A DNA stretch of 64,000 bases from Saccharopolyspora soli (GTDB lineage: Bacteria; Actinomycetota; Actinomycetes; Mycobacteriales; Pseudonocardiaceae). Under the pieces are notes generated by a model. That model saw nothing but the letters and a program-made list of their open reading frames with translations. It was not told the origin of the DNA and made no database searches. Location of the stretch: positions 1 through 64,000 of the forward strand of contig NZ_JALBWV010000041.1 in NCBI RefSeq assembly GCF_022678645.1. The letters are read 5' to 3'. Of this stretch, positions 23,271 through 31,863 are shown in pieces. The stretch's first letter is position 1, and every line of letters starts with the position of its first letter. Both the position numbers and the translations under genes were made by a program.

Positions 23271-25292
23271 CTAGACCTCCTCTTGAGCGGCGAGGACAGC
23301 CAGCGGCTGGTCGAGCCCGACCGACTGCCCCTTCCTGGCGTGCACTTCGGCGACGACGCCGTCGATCGGCGCGGTGACGGTGTGCTCCATCTTCATCGCC
23401 TCGACGACGAACAATCGCTGTCCACTGTGGACATCTTGGCCGGGTGCGACGTCCGCGACCAGCACCGTGCCGGGCATCGGGCTGGTCACCACGCCGTCCG
23501 ATCGGCCGCTGCTGCCACCCCGATCGGCGAGCAGCCTGAGTTCGGCGAGCGCCCAGGTGTGGCCGTCGGCGGCGAGCCAGGTGGTGCCGTCGACGTGCGC
23601 GTAGCGGTAGCGACGGGTCCGGCCCTGGTAGGTGGCGGTCAACGTGTCGACGTGCGCTTCGACCGAGGCCCGGTGGACCGCCGTTGCGGGCGTCGTTTCG
23701 ACCGAAACCACGGCGTCGTGGGCACGGCCGCGGATGTTCACGCGCACTTCACCGTCAGCCCGGGCGAAGCGCCAGGTGCTCCAGGCGGGTTCGCCGAGCC
23801 GCCAGCCGCCGGGCACGTCCCACGGGTCGACGACCGAATCGGTCGGCTCGGCGGCGAGCAGCCGTTCCAGGGCCGCGGCGACGTAGACGTGTTCCGGTGT
23901 CGTGTTGCTTTCGGCGATGAGTGAATCCAGCTCGCGTTCGACGAGTCCGGTGTCCAAGCGCCCCGCCAGCACGTCGTCGTGGCGCAGCAGAGCGCGCAGG
24001 AACGCGACGTTGGTGTGCAGTCCCAGGACCGCGGTTTCGGCGAGCGCGGCGTCCAGGCGGCGCAACGCACCGCCTCGGTCGTTTGCCCAGGCGATGACCT
24101 TGGCCAGCATCGGGTCGTAGTCCGATCCCACGCGCCCACCCGCGCGCACCCCGGAGTCCACCCGAACGCCGGGGCCGGACGGCTCGTGCACGGCCAGCAC
24201 GTCGCCGCCGGTCGGCAGGAAGTTGCGGGTCGGGTCCTCGGCGTAGACGCGGGCCTCCACCGCGTGGCCGTCGATCGCCAGGTCCTGCTGCGCCCACCGC
24301 AGCGGCTCGCCCGCCGCGACCCGGACCTGCTGTTCGACGAGGTCGACGCCCCGTTCCCCGGCAATCGACGTGACCAGTTCGGTGACCGGGTGCTCGACCT
24401 GCAGCCGGGTGTTCATCTCCATGAAGAAGAACTCGCCGGGGCGGTCCGCGGAGACGATGAACTCGACCGTGCCCGCTCCGACGTAGCCGACCGAGCGGGC
24501 CGCGTCGACCGCGGCGGCGCCGATATCGGCCCTGGTCGCGGCATCCAGCAGCGGCGAGGGCGCCTCTTCGACGATCTTCTGGTGGCGCCGCTGCAGGCTG
24601 CACTCGCGTTCGCCGAGGTGCACGACGTTGCCGTGCGCATCCGCGAGCACCTGGACCTCGATGTGCCGGGGACGGGTGACGAAGCGCTCGACGAACAGCG
24701 TGTCGTCGCCGAAGGCCGCCCGCGACTCCCGGCGGGCCGACGTGATCTGATCGTCCAGAGTGGACTCATCGTGGATCAGGCGCATGCCCTTGCCGCCGCC
24801 ACCGGCCGAGGGTTTGAGCAGGACCGGGAACCCGATCTCGATCGCGGCCGCGCGGAGGTCGTGGTCGGTCATGTCCAGCTCGTCACGGCCGGGCACCACC
24901 GGGACACCAGCTGCGGAAACGGTCCGCTTGGCGCGGATCTTGTCGCCCATCGACTCGATCGCGGTGGCTGGTGGACCGATGAACGCGATGCCCGCCTGTG
25001 CGCATGCCTCGGCGAAGCCCGCGTTCTCGGCGAGGAATCCGTAGCCGGGGTGGATCGCCTGGGCACCGGTGGTGCGCGCGGCGTCCAGGATGCGCTTGCC
25101 GTCGAGGTAGCTCTCGGTCGCCGGACTCGGTCCGATGTGGACGGCGGTGTCGGCCTCGACGACGTGCCGCGCGCCGCGGTCGGCATCGCTGAACACTGCG
25201 ACGGAGCGGATGCCAAGCCGCCGGAGCGTGCGGATCACGCGGACGGCGATCTCGCCGCGGTTGGCCACCAACACCGTGTCGAAGCGCTGCAT
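23271..25292 (-). CDS. accA1: methylcrotonyl-CoA carboxylase-type biotin carboxylase/BCCP subunit (alpha)
   Basis: A 673-residue protein. The biotin carboxylase part (residues 1-445) shows VANRGEIAVRVIRTLRRLG, the ATP-grasp Gly-rich loop KPSAGGGGKGMR, EMNTRLQVEHPVTE and HAVEARVYAEDP. A linker follows, then a C-terminal biotinyl domain with EAMKMEH (biotin Lys) and a final PLAVLAAQEEV. It carboxylates biotin for the beta subunit. ATG at 25292 is preferred to ATG at 25298 because GAAGGG is correctly spaced for it. It sits between the beta-subunit gene and the dehydrogenase gene; a 44-bp palindrome lies just upstream. Confidence 0.9.
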   Translation of the reverse strand: MQRFDTVLVANRGEIAVRVIRTLRRLGIRSVAVFSDADRGARHVVEADTAVHIGPSPATESYLDGKRILDAARTTGAQAIHPGYGFLAENAGFAEACAQAGIAFIGPPATAIESMGDKIRAKRTVSAAGVPVVPGRDELDMTDHDLRAAAIEIGFPVLLKPSAGGGGKGMRLIHDESTLDDQITSARRESRAAFGDDTLFVERFVTRPRHIEVQVLADAHGNVVHLGERECSLQRRHQKIVEEAPSPLLDAATRADIGAAAVDAARSVGYVGAGTVEFIVSADRPGEFFFMEMNTRLQVEHPVTELVTSIAGERGVDLVEQQVRVAAGEPLRWAQQDLAIDGHAVEARVYAEDPTRNFLPTGGDVLAVHEPSGPGVRVDSGVRAGGRVGSDYDPMLAKVIAWANDRGGALRRLDAALAETAVLGLHTNVAFLRALLRHDDVLAGRLDTGLVERELDSLIAESNTTPEHVYVAAALERLLAAEPTDSVVDPWDVPGGWRLGEPAWSTWRFARADGEVRVNIRGRAHDAVVSVETTPATAVHRASVEAHVDTLTATYQGRTRRYRYAHVDGTTWLAADGHTWALAELRLLADRGGSSGRSDGVVTSPMPGTVLVADVAPGQDVHSGQRLFVVEAMKMEHTVTAPIDGVVAEVHARKGQSVGLDQPLAVLAAQEEV

Positions 25293-25311
25293 CGTCATCC
25301 CTTCACCTAGC

Positions 25312-25355
25312 TCGTGAGTGGTTGTGGCCGCTCTGGCGACCGCAACCACTCACGA
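25312..25355. repeat. 44-bp palindromic repeat, copy A
   Basis: Ends TCGTGAGTGG and CCACTCACGA are exact reverse complements. The interior (TTGTGGCCGC facing GCGACCGCAA) pairs if G-U is allowed. The same 44-bp element recurs at 44029-44072 and 54583-54626. This copy lies inside the operon between accD1 and accA1, so it could cause partial termination or RNA processing. Confidence 0.85.
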
Positions 25356-25378
25356 CACCTGAGCTGCGGATACTCCAA

Positions 25379-26992
25379 TCACATCCGGAAGACGCCGTAG
25401 GAGATCGGTTCCAGCGGTGCGTTCGCCGCGGCCGCGATGGCCAGGCCGAGGACTGTTCGGGTCTGCTTCGGGTCGATGACCCCGTCGTCCCACAGCCGGG
25501 CCGTGGCGTAGTACGGGTGGCCCTGGTGTTCGTACTGGTCCCGGATCGGCTGCTTGAACGCTTCCTCGTCCTCCACCGACCAGTGCTCGCCGCGGGCGTC
25601 GAACTGGTCGCGGCGCACCGTCGCCAGCACCGACGCCGCCTGCTCGCCGCCCATCACCGAGATCCGCGCGTTCGGCCACATCCACAGGAACCTCGGCGAG
25701 TACGCCCGGCCGCACATCGAGTAGTTGCCCGCGCCGAACGAGCCCCCGATGACGACGGTGAACTTGGGGACTCGGGCGCAGGCCACCGCGGTGACCATCT
25801 TCGCGCCGTGCTTGGCGATACCGCCCGCCTCGTACTCCTTGCCGACCATGAAGCCGGAGATGTTCTGCAGGAACACCAGCGGGATGAACCGCTTGTCGCA
25901 CAGCTCGATGAAGTGCGCGCCCTTGAGCGCCGACTCGCTGAACAGGATCCCGTTGTTGGCGATGATCCCGACCGGATGCCCGTGGATCCGGGCGAACCCG
26001 GTCACCAGGGTCGTGCCGTAGTCGTGCTTGAACTCGGCGAACCGGCTGCCGTCGACGATCCGCGCGATCACTTCGCGCACGTCGTAGGGGGTGCGGCTGT
26101 CGGTCGGCACCGCGCCGTACAGCTCCTCGGGGTCCACCGCCGGGGCTTCTACCGGCGCAATGTCCCACGGCCGGGGCTGGCGGGGGCCGAGCGTGCTGAC
26201 GATGGAGCGGACGATCCGCAGCGCGTCCGCGTCGTCGGCGGCCAGGTGGTCGGTGACTCCGGAGGTGCGGGAGTGCAGCTCACCGCCGCCGAGCTCCTCG
26301 GCGCTCACCTCGGCCCCGGTCGCGGCCTTCACCAGCGGCGGACCACCCAGGAAGATGGTGCCCTGGTCGCGGACGATCACCGCCTCGTCGCTCATCGCCG
26401 GGACGTAGGCGCCGCCCGCCGTGCACGAGCCCAGCACAGCGGCGACCTGCGGGATGCCGCGAGCGGACATCGTCGCCTGGTTGTAGAAGATCCGGCCGAA
26501 GTGCTCGCGGTCCGGGAACACCTCGTCCTGCCTGGGTAGGAACGCGCCGCCGGAGTCCACCAGGTACAGGCACGGCAGGTTGTTGTGCAGCGCGACTTCC
26601 TGCGCCCGCAGGTGCTTCTTCACGGTGATCGGGTAGTAGGTGCCGCCCTTGACCGTGGCGTCGTTGGCCACCACCACGCACTCCCGCCCGGACACGCGGC
26701 CGATGCCGGTGATGATGCCCGCCGATGGCGCTTCGTCGTCGTACAGGCCGTGCGCGGCCAGCGGCGAGAGCTCCAGGAACGGCGAGCCGCGGTCGAGCAG
26801 CGCGTCCACCCGGTCGCGCGGCAGCAGCTTGCCGCGTTCGACGTGCCGGATGCGGGCCTTCTCCGGCCCGCCCAGCCGGGCACGGGCGAGTTGGGCGTTC
26901 AGGTCGTCGACGAGTTTCGCGTGCTGATCGGTGTAGCGGGCGAACTCCGCCGAGTCCGGGTCCACGGCGGTGCGCAGGGCGGGCGCATCCAT
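25379..26992 (-). CDS. accD1: methylcrotonyl-CoA carboxylase-type carboxyltransferase subunit (beta)
   Basis: A 537-residue carboxyltransferase. The crotonase-like halves contain GGTYYPITVKKHLRAQEVA, LVDSGGAFLPRQDEVFPD, GSCTAGGAYVPAMSDE, and FLQNISGFMVGKEYEAGGIAKHGAKMV, a pattern specific to methylcrotonyl-CoA carboxylase beta. It transfers carboxyl from biotin to 3-methylcrotonyl-CoA in leucine catabolism. The start is ATG at 26992. It is the first gene of the operon, facing a divergent TetR gene across a long inverted repeat. Methylglutaconyl hydratase and HMG-CoA lyase genes are not present in the window. Confidence 0.9.
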   Translation of the reverse strand: MDAPALRTAVDPDSAEFARYTDQHAKLVDDLNAQLARARLGGPEKARIRHVERGKLLPRDRVDALLDRGSPFLELSPLAAHGLYDDEAPSAGIITGIGRVSGRECVVVANDATVKGGTYYPITVKKHLRAQEVALHNNLPCLYLVDSGGAFLPRQDEVFPDREHFGRIFYNQATMSARGIPQVAAVLGSCTAGGAYVPAMSDEAVIVRDQGTIFLGGPPLVKAATGAEVSAEELGGGELHSRTSGVTDHLAADDADALRIVRSIVSTLGPRQPRPWDIAPVEAPAVDPEELYGAVPTDSRTPYDVREVIARIVDGSRFAEFKHDYGTTLVTGFARIHGHPVGIIANNGILFSESALKGAHFIELCDKRFIPLVFLQNISGFMVGKEYEAGGIAKHGAKMVTAVACARVPKFTVVIGGSFGAGNYSMCGRAYSPRFLWMWPNARISVMGGEQAASVLATVRRDQFDARGEHWSVEDEEAFKQPIRDQYEHQGHPYYATARLWDDGVIDPKQTRTVLGLAIAAAANAPLEPISYGVFRM

Positions 26993-27012
26993 GGGGCACA
27001 CCTTCCACCGAG

Positions 27013-27053
27013 GTTAGCCATCGTTAACACGATCGATGTTAACGATGACTAAC
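27013..27053. promoter_or_regulatory. 41-bp near-perfect palindrome, likely operator of the leucine catabolism operon
   Basis: Two 17-bp arms, GTTAGCCATCGTTAACA and TGTTAACGATGACTAAC, match as inverted repeats with one mismatch and a 7-bp centre. Each arm also contains GTTAAC. The site occupies the short spacer between accD1 (start 26992) and the divergent TetR gene (start 27078), ideal for repressing both. Confidence 0.75.
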
Positions 27054-27077
27054 GCGTTTCGTCTAGTATCGACCTCG

Positions 27078-27659
27078 ATGTCCGCCGACGCAGCGAAACC
27101 GTCCCGCCGCGAGCAGATCCTGGCCGCCGCGGCGGAGAAGTTCGCGCGCTTCGGGTTCCACGGGGTCGGAATCGACGACATCGGCGCCGCGGTGGGCATC
27201 TCCGGGCCCGCGCTCTACCGGCATTTCCGCAGCAAGGACGCGATGCTCGCGGAATTGCTCACCGGGATCAGCGATCGGCTGCTGCTCGGCGGCCAGGACC
27301 GGGTCGCCGCCGCCGCGGACCCGCACGACGCGTTGGACCGGCTGGTGCGCTGGCACGTCGAGTTCGCGCTGTCCAACCCGGCGTTAATCACCGTGCAGAT
27401 GCGCGACCTGGACAGCCTCACCGAAGCGGACCGGCACAAGGTCCGCGAGCTGCAGCGCAGCTACGTGGAGGTCTGGGTGGACGTGCTGTGCCAGATCCGG
27501 TCGGACCTGGCGCGCCCGACCGCGCGCGCCGCCGCGCACGCGGTGTTCGGCCTGATCAACTCGACGCCCTACAGCGCCCACCTGGACGCCGAGACCATGT
27601 CCCACCTGCTGCACCGGATGACCCTCGGTGCGATCGACCACGCCACGATCCCCGCCTGA
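27078..27659 (+). CDS. TetR-family repressor of the leucine catabolism operon
   Basis: A 193-residue TetR protein. The HTH is REQILAAAAEKFARFGFHGVGIDDIGAAVGISGPALYRHFRSKDAMLAELL. The C-terminal domain includes RWHVEFALSNPALITVQMRDLDSLTEADRHKVRELQR and a terminal LLHRMTLGAI. A TetR gene occupies the same divergent position in the mycobacterial accD1-accA1-fadE19 locus. ATG at 27078 starts MSADAAKP; the upstream in-frame ATG at 27036 lies inside the operator. The inducer is probably an acyl-CoA intermediate. Confidence 0.85.
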   Translation: MSADAAKPSRREQILAAAAEKFARFGFHGVGIDDIGAAVGISGPALYRHFRSKDAMLAELLTGISDRLLLGGQDRVAAAADPHDALDRLVRWHVEFALSNPALITVQMRDLDSLTEADRHKVRELQRSYVEVWVDVLCQIRSDLARPTARAAAHAVFGLINSTPYSAHLDAETMSHLLHRMTLGAIDHATIPA

Positions 27660-27825
27660 GCGCACCCGCCTGCCACGATGCGGAGCTCCACATTCGGGTG
27701 AGGAGTGCCCTTCACCTCGCCTTATCGGGTTCGCCGGGGCAGCAGTTTGCGGGCGTTGCGCGGCGGGTCAAGACTGGAACGGGTTACGGCCAGCAAGGAT
27801 GCTCCCGCGAGTGCAGGAGGCGGGC

Positions 27826-29523
27826 ATGGCCACTGTCAAGGTTGAGCCGACGCAGGTTCCGACGCGGGCCCGCATCATCGGGCGGCCGCCCAAGGGCAAG
27901 CGCCTGATTCCGTGGCTGCACACCACGGATCCCAAGGACATCGGCATCCTCTACCTGATCGCCTCGTTCTTCTTCTTCATCACCGGTGGCGCGATGGCGC
28001 TGCTGATCCGCGGCGAGCTCGCGATGCCGGGTCTGCAGTTCCTCTCCCAGGAGCAGTACAACCAGCTGTTCACCATGCACGGCACGATCATGCTGCTGCT
28101 GTTCGCCACGCCGATCGTGTTCGGCTTCGCCAACGTGGTGCTGCCGCTGCAGATCGGTGCGCCGGACGTGGCCTTCCCCCGGCTGAACGCGCTGTCCTTC
28201 TGGCTGTTCCTGTTCGGCGGGTTGATCGTGCTCAGCGGGTTCCTGCTGCCGGGCGGCGCGGCCGACTTCGGTTGGACCGCCTACGCGCCGCTGTCCCGCT
28301 CGATGTTCAGCCAGGGGCCCGGCGGTGACCTGTGGGCGGCCGGGCTGATCGTCAGCGGGCTGGGCACCATCCTGGGCGCGGTCAACATGATCACCACGCT
28401 GGTGTGCCTGCGCTGTCCGGGCATGACGATGTGGCGGATGCCGATCTTCTGCTGGAACATCCTGGTCACCAGCCTGCTGGTGCTGATGGCGTTCCCGATC
28501 CTGACCGCGGCGCTGTTCGGGCTGCTGATCGACCGGCACCTCGGCGGGCACGCGTTCGACCCGGCCAACGGCGGGCTGATCCTCTACCAGCACCTGTTCT
28601 GGTTCTTCGGCCACCCGGAGGTCTACATCGTGGCGCTGCCGTTCTTCGGCATCGTCACCGAGATCTTCCCGGTGTTCAGCCGGAAACCGCTGTTCGGCTA
28701 CACCGGGCTGGTGTTCGCCACGTTGATGATCGGCGGGCTCAGCGTGGTGGTGTGGGCGCACCACATGTTCGCCACCGGTGCGGTGCTGCTGCCGTTCTTC
28801 TCCTTCGCCACGTTCCTGATCGCGGTGCCGACGGGGATCAAGTTCTTCAACTGGATCGGCACCATGTGGCGCGGCCAGCTGACCTTCGAGGCGCCGATGC
28901 TGTTCGCGGTGGGGTTCCTGGTGACGTTCCTGCTCGGCGGGCTGACCGGCATCCTGCTCGCGGCGCCGCCGCTGGACTTCCACGTCACCGACACCTACTT
29001 CGTGGTGGCGCACTTCCACTACGTGCTGTTCGGCACCATCGTGTTCGCGGTGTTCGCCGGGGTGTACTTCTGGTTCCCGAAGATGACCGGCCGGATGATG
29101 GACGACCGGCTGGGCAGGATGCACTTCTGGTTGACCTTCGTCGGCTTCCACCTGACGTTCCTGGTGCAGCACTGGCTGGGCGACGAGGGGATGCCGCGCC
29201 GCTACGCGGACTACCTGCCCTCGGACGGTTTCACCACGTTGAACACCGTTTCCACGATCGGCGCGTTCATCCTGGGCGCTTCGATGCTGCCGTTCCTCTA
29301 CAACGTCTTCACCAGTTACCGGTTCGGCACCGTGGTCACCGTGGACGATCCGTGGGGGCACGGGAACTCGCTGGAATGGGCCACGTCCTGCCCGCCGCCG
29401 CGGCACAACTTCACCGCGCTGCCGCGCATCCGGTCGATCCGACCGGCGTTCGAGCTGCACTACCCGCACATGGCCGAGCGGCTGGACATCGAGGCGCACG
29501 CGACCCTGCGCCGCAACAGCTAG
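27826..29523 (+). CDS. ctaD: cytochrome c oxidase subunit I
   Basis: A 565-residue haem-copper oxidase catalytic subunit with 12 transmembrane segments. Visible ligands are His in LFTMHGTIMLLLF (low-spin haem), FFGHPEVYIVALPFFG (CuB His with the cross-linked Tyr), VWAHHMFATG (CuB His pair) and VVAHFHYVLFG (haem His). It reduces O2 to water while pumping protons. ATG at 27826 has GCAGGAGG upstream. The other oxidase subunits are not nearby, as usual for scattered actinomycete cta genes; this may be one of several ctaD copies. Confidence 0.95.
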   Translation: MATVKVEPTQVPTRARIIGRPPKGKRLIPWLHTTDPKDIGILYLIASFFFFITGGAMALLIRGELAMPGLQFLSQEQYNQLFTMHGTIMLLLFATPIVFGFANVVLPLQIGAPDVAFPRLNALSFWLFLFGGLIVLSGFLLPGGAADFGWTAYAPLSRSMFSQGPGGDLWAAGLIVSGLGTILGAVNMITTLVCLRCPGMTMWRMPIFCWNILVTSLLVLMAFPILTAALFGLLIDRHLGGHAFDPANGGLILYQHLFWFFGHPEVYIVALPFFGIVTEIFPVFSRKPLFGYTGLVFATLMIGGLSVVVWAHHMFATGAVLLPFFSFATFLIAVPTGIKFFNWIGTMWRGQLTFEAPMLFAVGFLVTFLLGGLTGILLAAPPLDFHVTDTYFVVAHFHYVLFGTIVFAVFAGVYFWFPKMTGRMMDDRLGRMHFWLTFVGFHLTFLVQHWLGDEGMPRRYADYLPSDGFTTLNTVSTIGAFILGASMLPFLYNVFTSYRFGTVVTVDDPWGHGNSLEWATSCPPPRHNFTALPRIRSIRPAFELHYPHMAERLDIEAHATLRRNS

Positions 29524-29543
29524 ACACTATCGTCCTTTCCATG

Positions 29544-29575
29544 AATCGTTCATAATACGAATGATTTGGTAGAGT
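29544..29575 (+). promoter_or_regulatory. MarR operator and promoter, probable leaderless start
   Basis: AATCGTTC (29544-29551) and GAATGATT (29559-29566) form an imperfect dyad around TAATA. A -10-like TAGAGT lies at 29570-29575, only 7 nt from the GTG at 29582, with no ribosome site. The dyad would overlap the promoter, consistent with MarR autorepression. Confidence 0.5.
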
Positions 29576-29581
29576 ACGGGC

Positions 29582-30049
29582 GTGGCAGCAGAGCTCCCCA
29601 AGACCGGCGTCGCGTTCCTGCTCGTCCAGCTGGGCAAGCATGCCGCGATGAAGTTCGGTGCCCGCGTCGGCGCGCTCGACCTGACACCGCCGCAGGTGGG
29701 GATGCTGCGGATGATCGCCGCGCAACCCGGACTGAGCCAGCAGGCGCTGGCGGGTCGCCTCGGCATGCTGCCGAGCAAGGTCGTCTCGTTCATCGACGAC
29801 CTGGAGGGGCGCGGCCTGGTCACCCGCACCCGCAGCAGCCGGGACCGCCGGGTGTACGAGCTGACCCTCACCACCGAGGGCACCGAACTGCTCGGCGAGA
29901 TCCAGTCGGTGGCGGCCGAACACGAAGCGGACTTCTGCCAGGCGCTCAGCGCCGCCGAACACGCCCAACTGCTCGACCTGCTGCGCCGCCTGGCCGACAG
30001 CCACGACCTGCCCCCAGGCATCCACCCCGGCTACCGCGACATCCGCTGA
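29582..30049 (+). CDS. MarR-family transcriptional regulator
   Basis: A 155-residue MarR protein. The winged HTH is LDLTPPQVGMLRMIAAQPGLSQQALAGRLGMLPSKVVSFIDDLEGRGLVTRTRSSRDRRVYELTLT in conventional order, with the wing SSRDRRVYEL. It has flanking dimerisation helices. It is encoded 58 bp after ctaD and converges on the arylsulfotransferase-like gene, 10 bp apart. The start is GTG at 29582, probably leaderless. Ligand is unknown. Confidence 0.88.
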   Translation: MAAELPKTGVAFLLVQLGKHAAMKFGARVGALDLTPPQVGMLRMIAAQPGLSQQALAGRLGMLPSKVVSFIDDLEGRGLVTRTRSSRDRRVYELTLTTEGTELLGEIQSVAAEHEADFCQALSAAEHAQLLDLLRRLADSHDLPPGIHPGYRDIR

Positions 30050-30059
30050 CGATCGCGGG

Positions 30060-31463
30060 TCAGCCCGCCGGGACCGGTTCGGAGCGGGCGATGACCTGGC
30101 CGCCCGCGTCGAGGGCTTCGACGGCGGCGAAGGCTTCGGGGCCGGGTAGTTGGACGGTGGTTTCGAAGCCGGATCTCGGGGTGTCGGTGATCGGGCGGAG
30201 CTGGTCCGGTGCCGCGCCCGCGAGGATTCGCCAGCCGCGGACTTCGGTCGCTCCGTTCCAGCTCGCGTACACGGTCGTAGCGGACAGCACGGCCACCGGC
30301 TGGTCGGTGGGTGTAGCGGTCCAGGGCAGGCGGAACGCTCGGTAGGACGGCATGCCGTCGCCGAAGGAGCCGTGCAGCAACACCGCCCCGCTCTGGTCGA
30401 ACTCGGTGAACTGCGGCTGCGATCCCCAGCCGACGAAGCTGTGACCGCCCGGCAGCACCTGGTGGTTGCCCTGGCTGACGCTGGTGGCGCCGCCGGGATG
30501 GCTGGCGGCCCGCACCAGTCCGACGGTGCGCGCCTGCTGGTCGACGCTGAGCACCAGCGCCCGCGATGCCGGACCGGGCTCGCTGGCGGCGTTGTCGAAC
30601 AGGCTCATCGTCCCGTTGGGCAGCCAGCGCGCATCGTGCTGGCGCGCGAACACCGCCTCGGGCGCGACCGCGAAGTCGCTGCGGTTGCCGCCCAGCCGCC
30701 ACTGCACGCCGCCGGTCGCGCGGTCCAGCTGGTACAGCGCGTCGGTGTGCCGGGCCGAGATCAGCAGGTTGCCCGCCGCGTCTTCGGTGATCGAGTTGAG
30801 GTGGATGTAGTCGTAGGGCGCGGCGGGGTCCTCCGGCGGCGGCACCGTGGACTCCTCCAGGCCGACGTGGTCGAGGCTGTGCCAGTCGAACAGCACCGCA
30901 CCGGTGGCGATGTCGATCTCCTGGACCACGCCCTCCACGACCGGCCGGTCCAGTTGCACCGTGTGGTAGGCGATGATCAGCGCGGTGTCGCGCGGCGTGA
31001 TGACCATCTCGTGCAGATCGGCGCGCAGGCCGTTGCCCGCACGAACCGTCGCGATCTGCTGGTAGGACTGGTCGTAGACGACGTACTCGCCCTCCCCGTA
31101 GCCCGGATGCGGGGCGCCCTGCCACCAGGTGAGCACCGGTTTTCCCTGGTAGGTCTGGGCCTTGAAGTCCATTGTGAACAGTCCGGCGCCGTCGCCGACC
31201 GGTTGGAACCACACCGGTTGGCCGGTGTCGTCGATGATCATCGGGCCGCTCTGGGCAGCCGTGCCGTGCGGCGCGAGGAAGATGTAGCCGGGTTCGGTGC
31301 CGTTCGCCGGGGTTTCCATCTGCACCATCGGCGGGCTCAGGTCCGGCCTGGTGACGAAGTGGTGCGGTTGCGGTGGCGCGGCGATCGCCGGTGCCGCACC
31401 CACCAGCAGCAGCGCCAGCACGGCCAACACGAGCGCAAGACCGTTCGAGCGCAGCTGTCGCAT
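30060..31463 (-). CDS. exported arylsulfotransferase (ASST)-family protein
   Basis: A 467-residue exported protein. The signal peptide is SNGLALVLAVLALLLVGAAPAIAA (cleavage likely after AIA). The body matches the beta-propeller ASST family: MIIDDTGQPVWFQPVG, LLTWWQG-like blade starts, the central DLHEMVITPRDTALIIAYHTVQ, DWHSLDHVGLEES and IHLNSITEDAAGNLLISARHTDALYQLD. ASST moves sulfate between phenols, but many actinomycete members are uncharacterised. The C-terminal ~90 residues form an extra Ig/Fn3-like domain (SWNGATEVRGWRILAG). ATG at 31463 has a GGAGAG site. Confidence 0.85.
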   Translation of the reverse strand: MRQLRSNGLALVLAVLALLLVGAAPAIAAPPQPHHFVTRPDLSPPMVQMETPANGTEPGYIFLAPHGTAAQSGPMIIDDTGQPVWFQPVGDGAGLFTMDFKAQTYQGKPVLTWWQGAPHPGYGEGEYVVYDQSYQQIATVRAGNGLRADLHEMVITPRDTALIIAYHTVQLDRPVVEGVVQEIDIATGAVLFDWHSLDHVGLEESTVPPPEDPAAPYDYIHLNSITEDAAGNLLISARHTDALYQLDRATGGVQWRLGGNRSDFAVAPEAVFARQHDARWLPNGTMSLFDNAASEPGPASRALVLSVDQQARTVGLVRAASHPGGATSVSQGNHQVLPGGHSFVGWGSQPQFTEFDQSGAVLLHGSFGDGMPSYRAFRLPWTATPTDQPVAVLSATTVYASWNGATEVRGWRILAGAAPDQLRPITDTPRSGFETTVQLPGPEAFAAVEALDAGGQVIARSEPVPAG

Positions 31464-31863
31464 CGAGCTCTCCGTCCACCGGGGGTCGGTCGAGTCCGAG
31501 AGCTATCACTGATCAACTGGCGATCGATAGTCAGTTGCGGAAAGTTTCCACCATTCCCGTTTGCCAGAATGCCCAACGAAAACGCCCCGCAGATGTGCGC
31601 AGTGCACTCCGAACATCCACTGTGGACAGATAGCTTTCCGGCTGGGCCGAACGGGCGTTGTCCGACGTGGCGCGGTTCATAATCGTTTCAGGAACAAGGC
31701 CGCGCGAGCTACTGTTGAAGGCGTCTGGGAAGCGCCACCGACAGCCGCCTTCCGCCAATCGCTTCCTCGAAAACCCGAAATTCGACGTGCACAGCTGTGC
31801 GCCCGGACGGCGAGGACGCGAGGACCGAAACCGACCGACACGTTCGTTTCTGGGGAGACTTCC
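31464..31863. other. 400-bp divergent non-coding region
   Basis: This region separates the ASST-like gene from the MFS gene and is less GC-rich than its surroundings. CAACTG (31514-31519) and CAGTTG (31532-31537), nested within CTATC and GATAG, form a dyad close to the ASST gene start that could be an operator. No small gene is convincing; frames through it lack ribosome sites or family features. Confidence 0.5.

Noticed and set aside
31561..31863. Upstream ATG for the MFS gene
   Set aside because: It adds about 100 hydrophilic residues unlike any transporter; the first helix follows directly after TTG at 31864.
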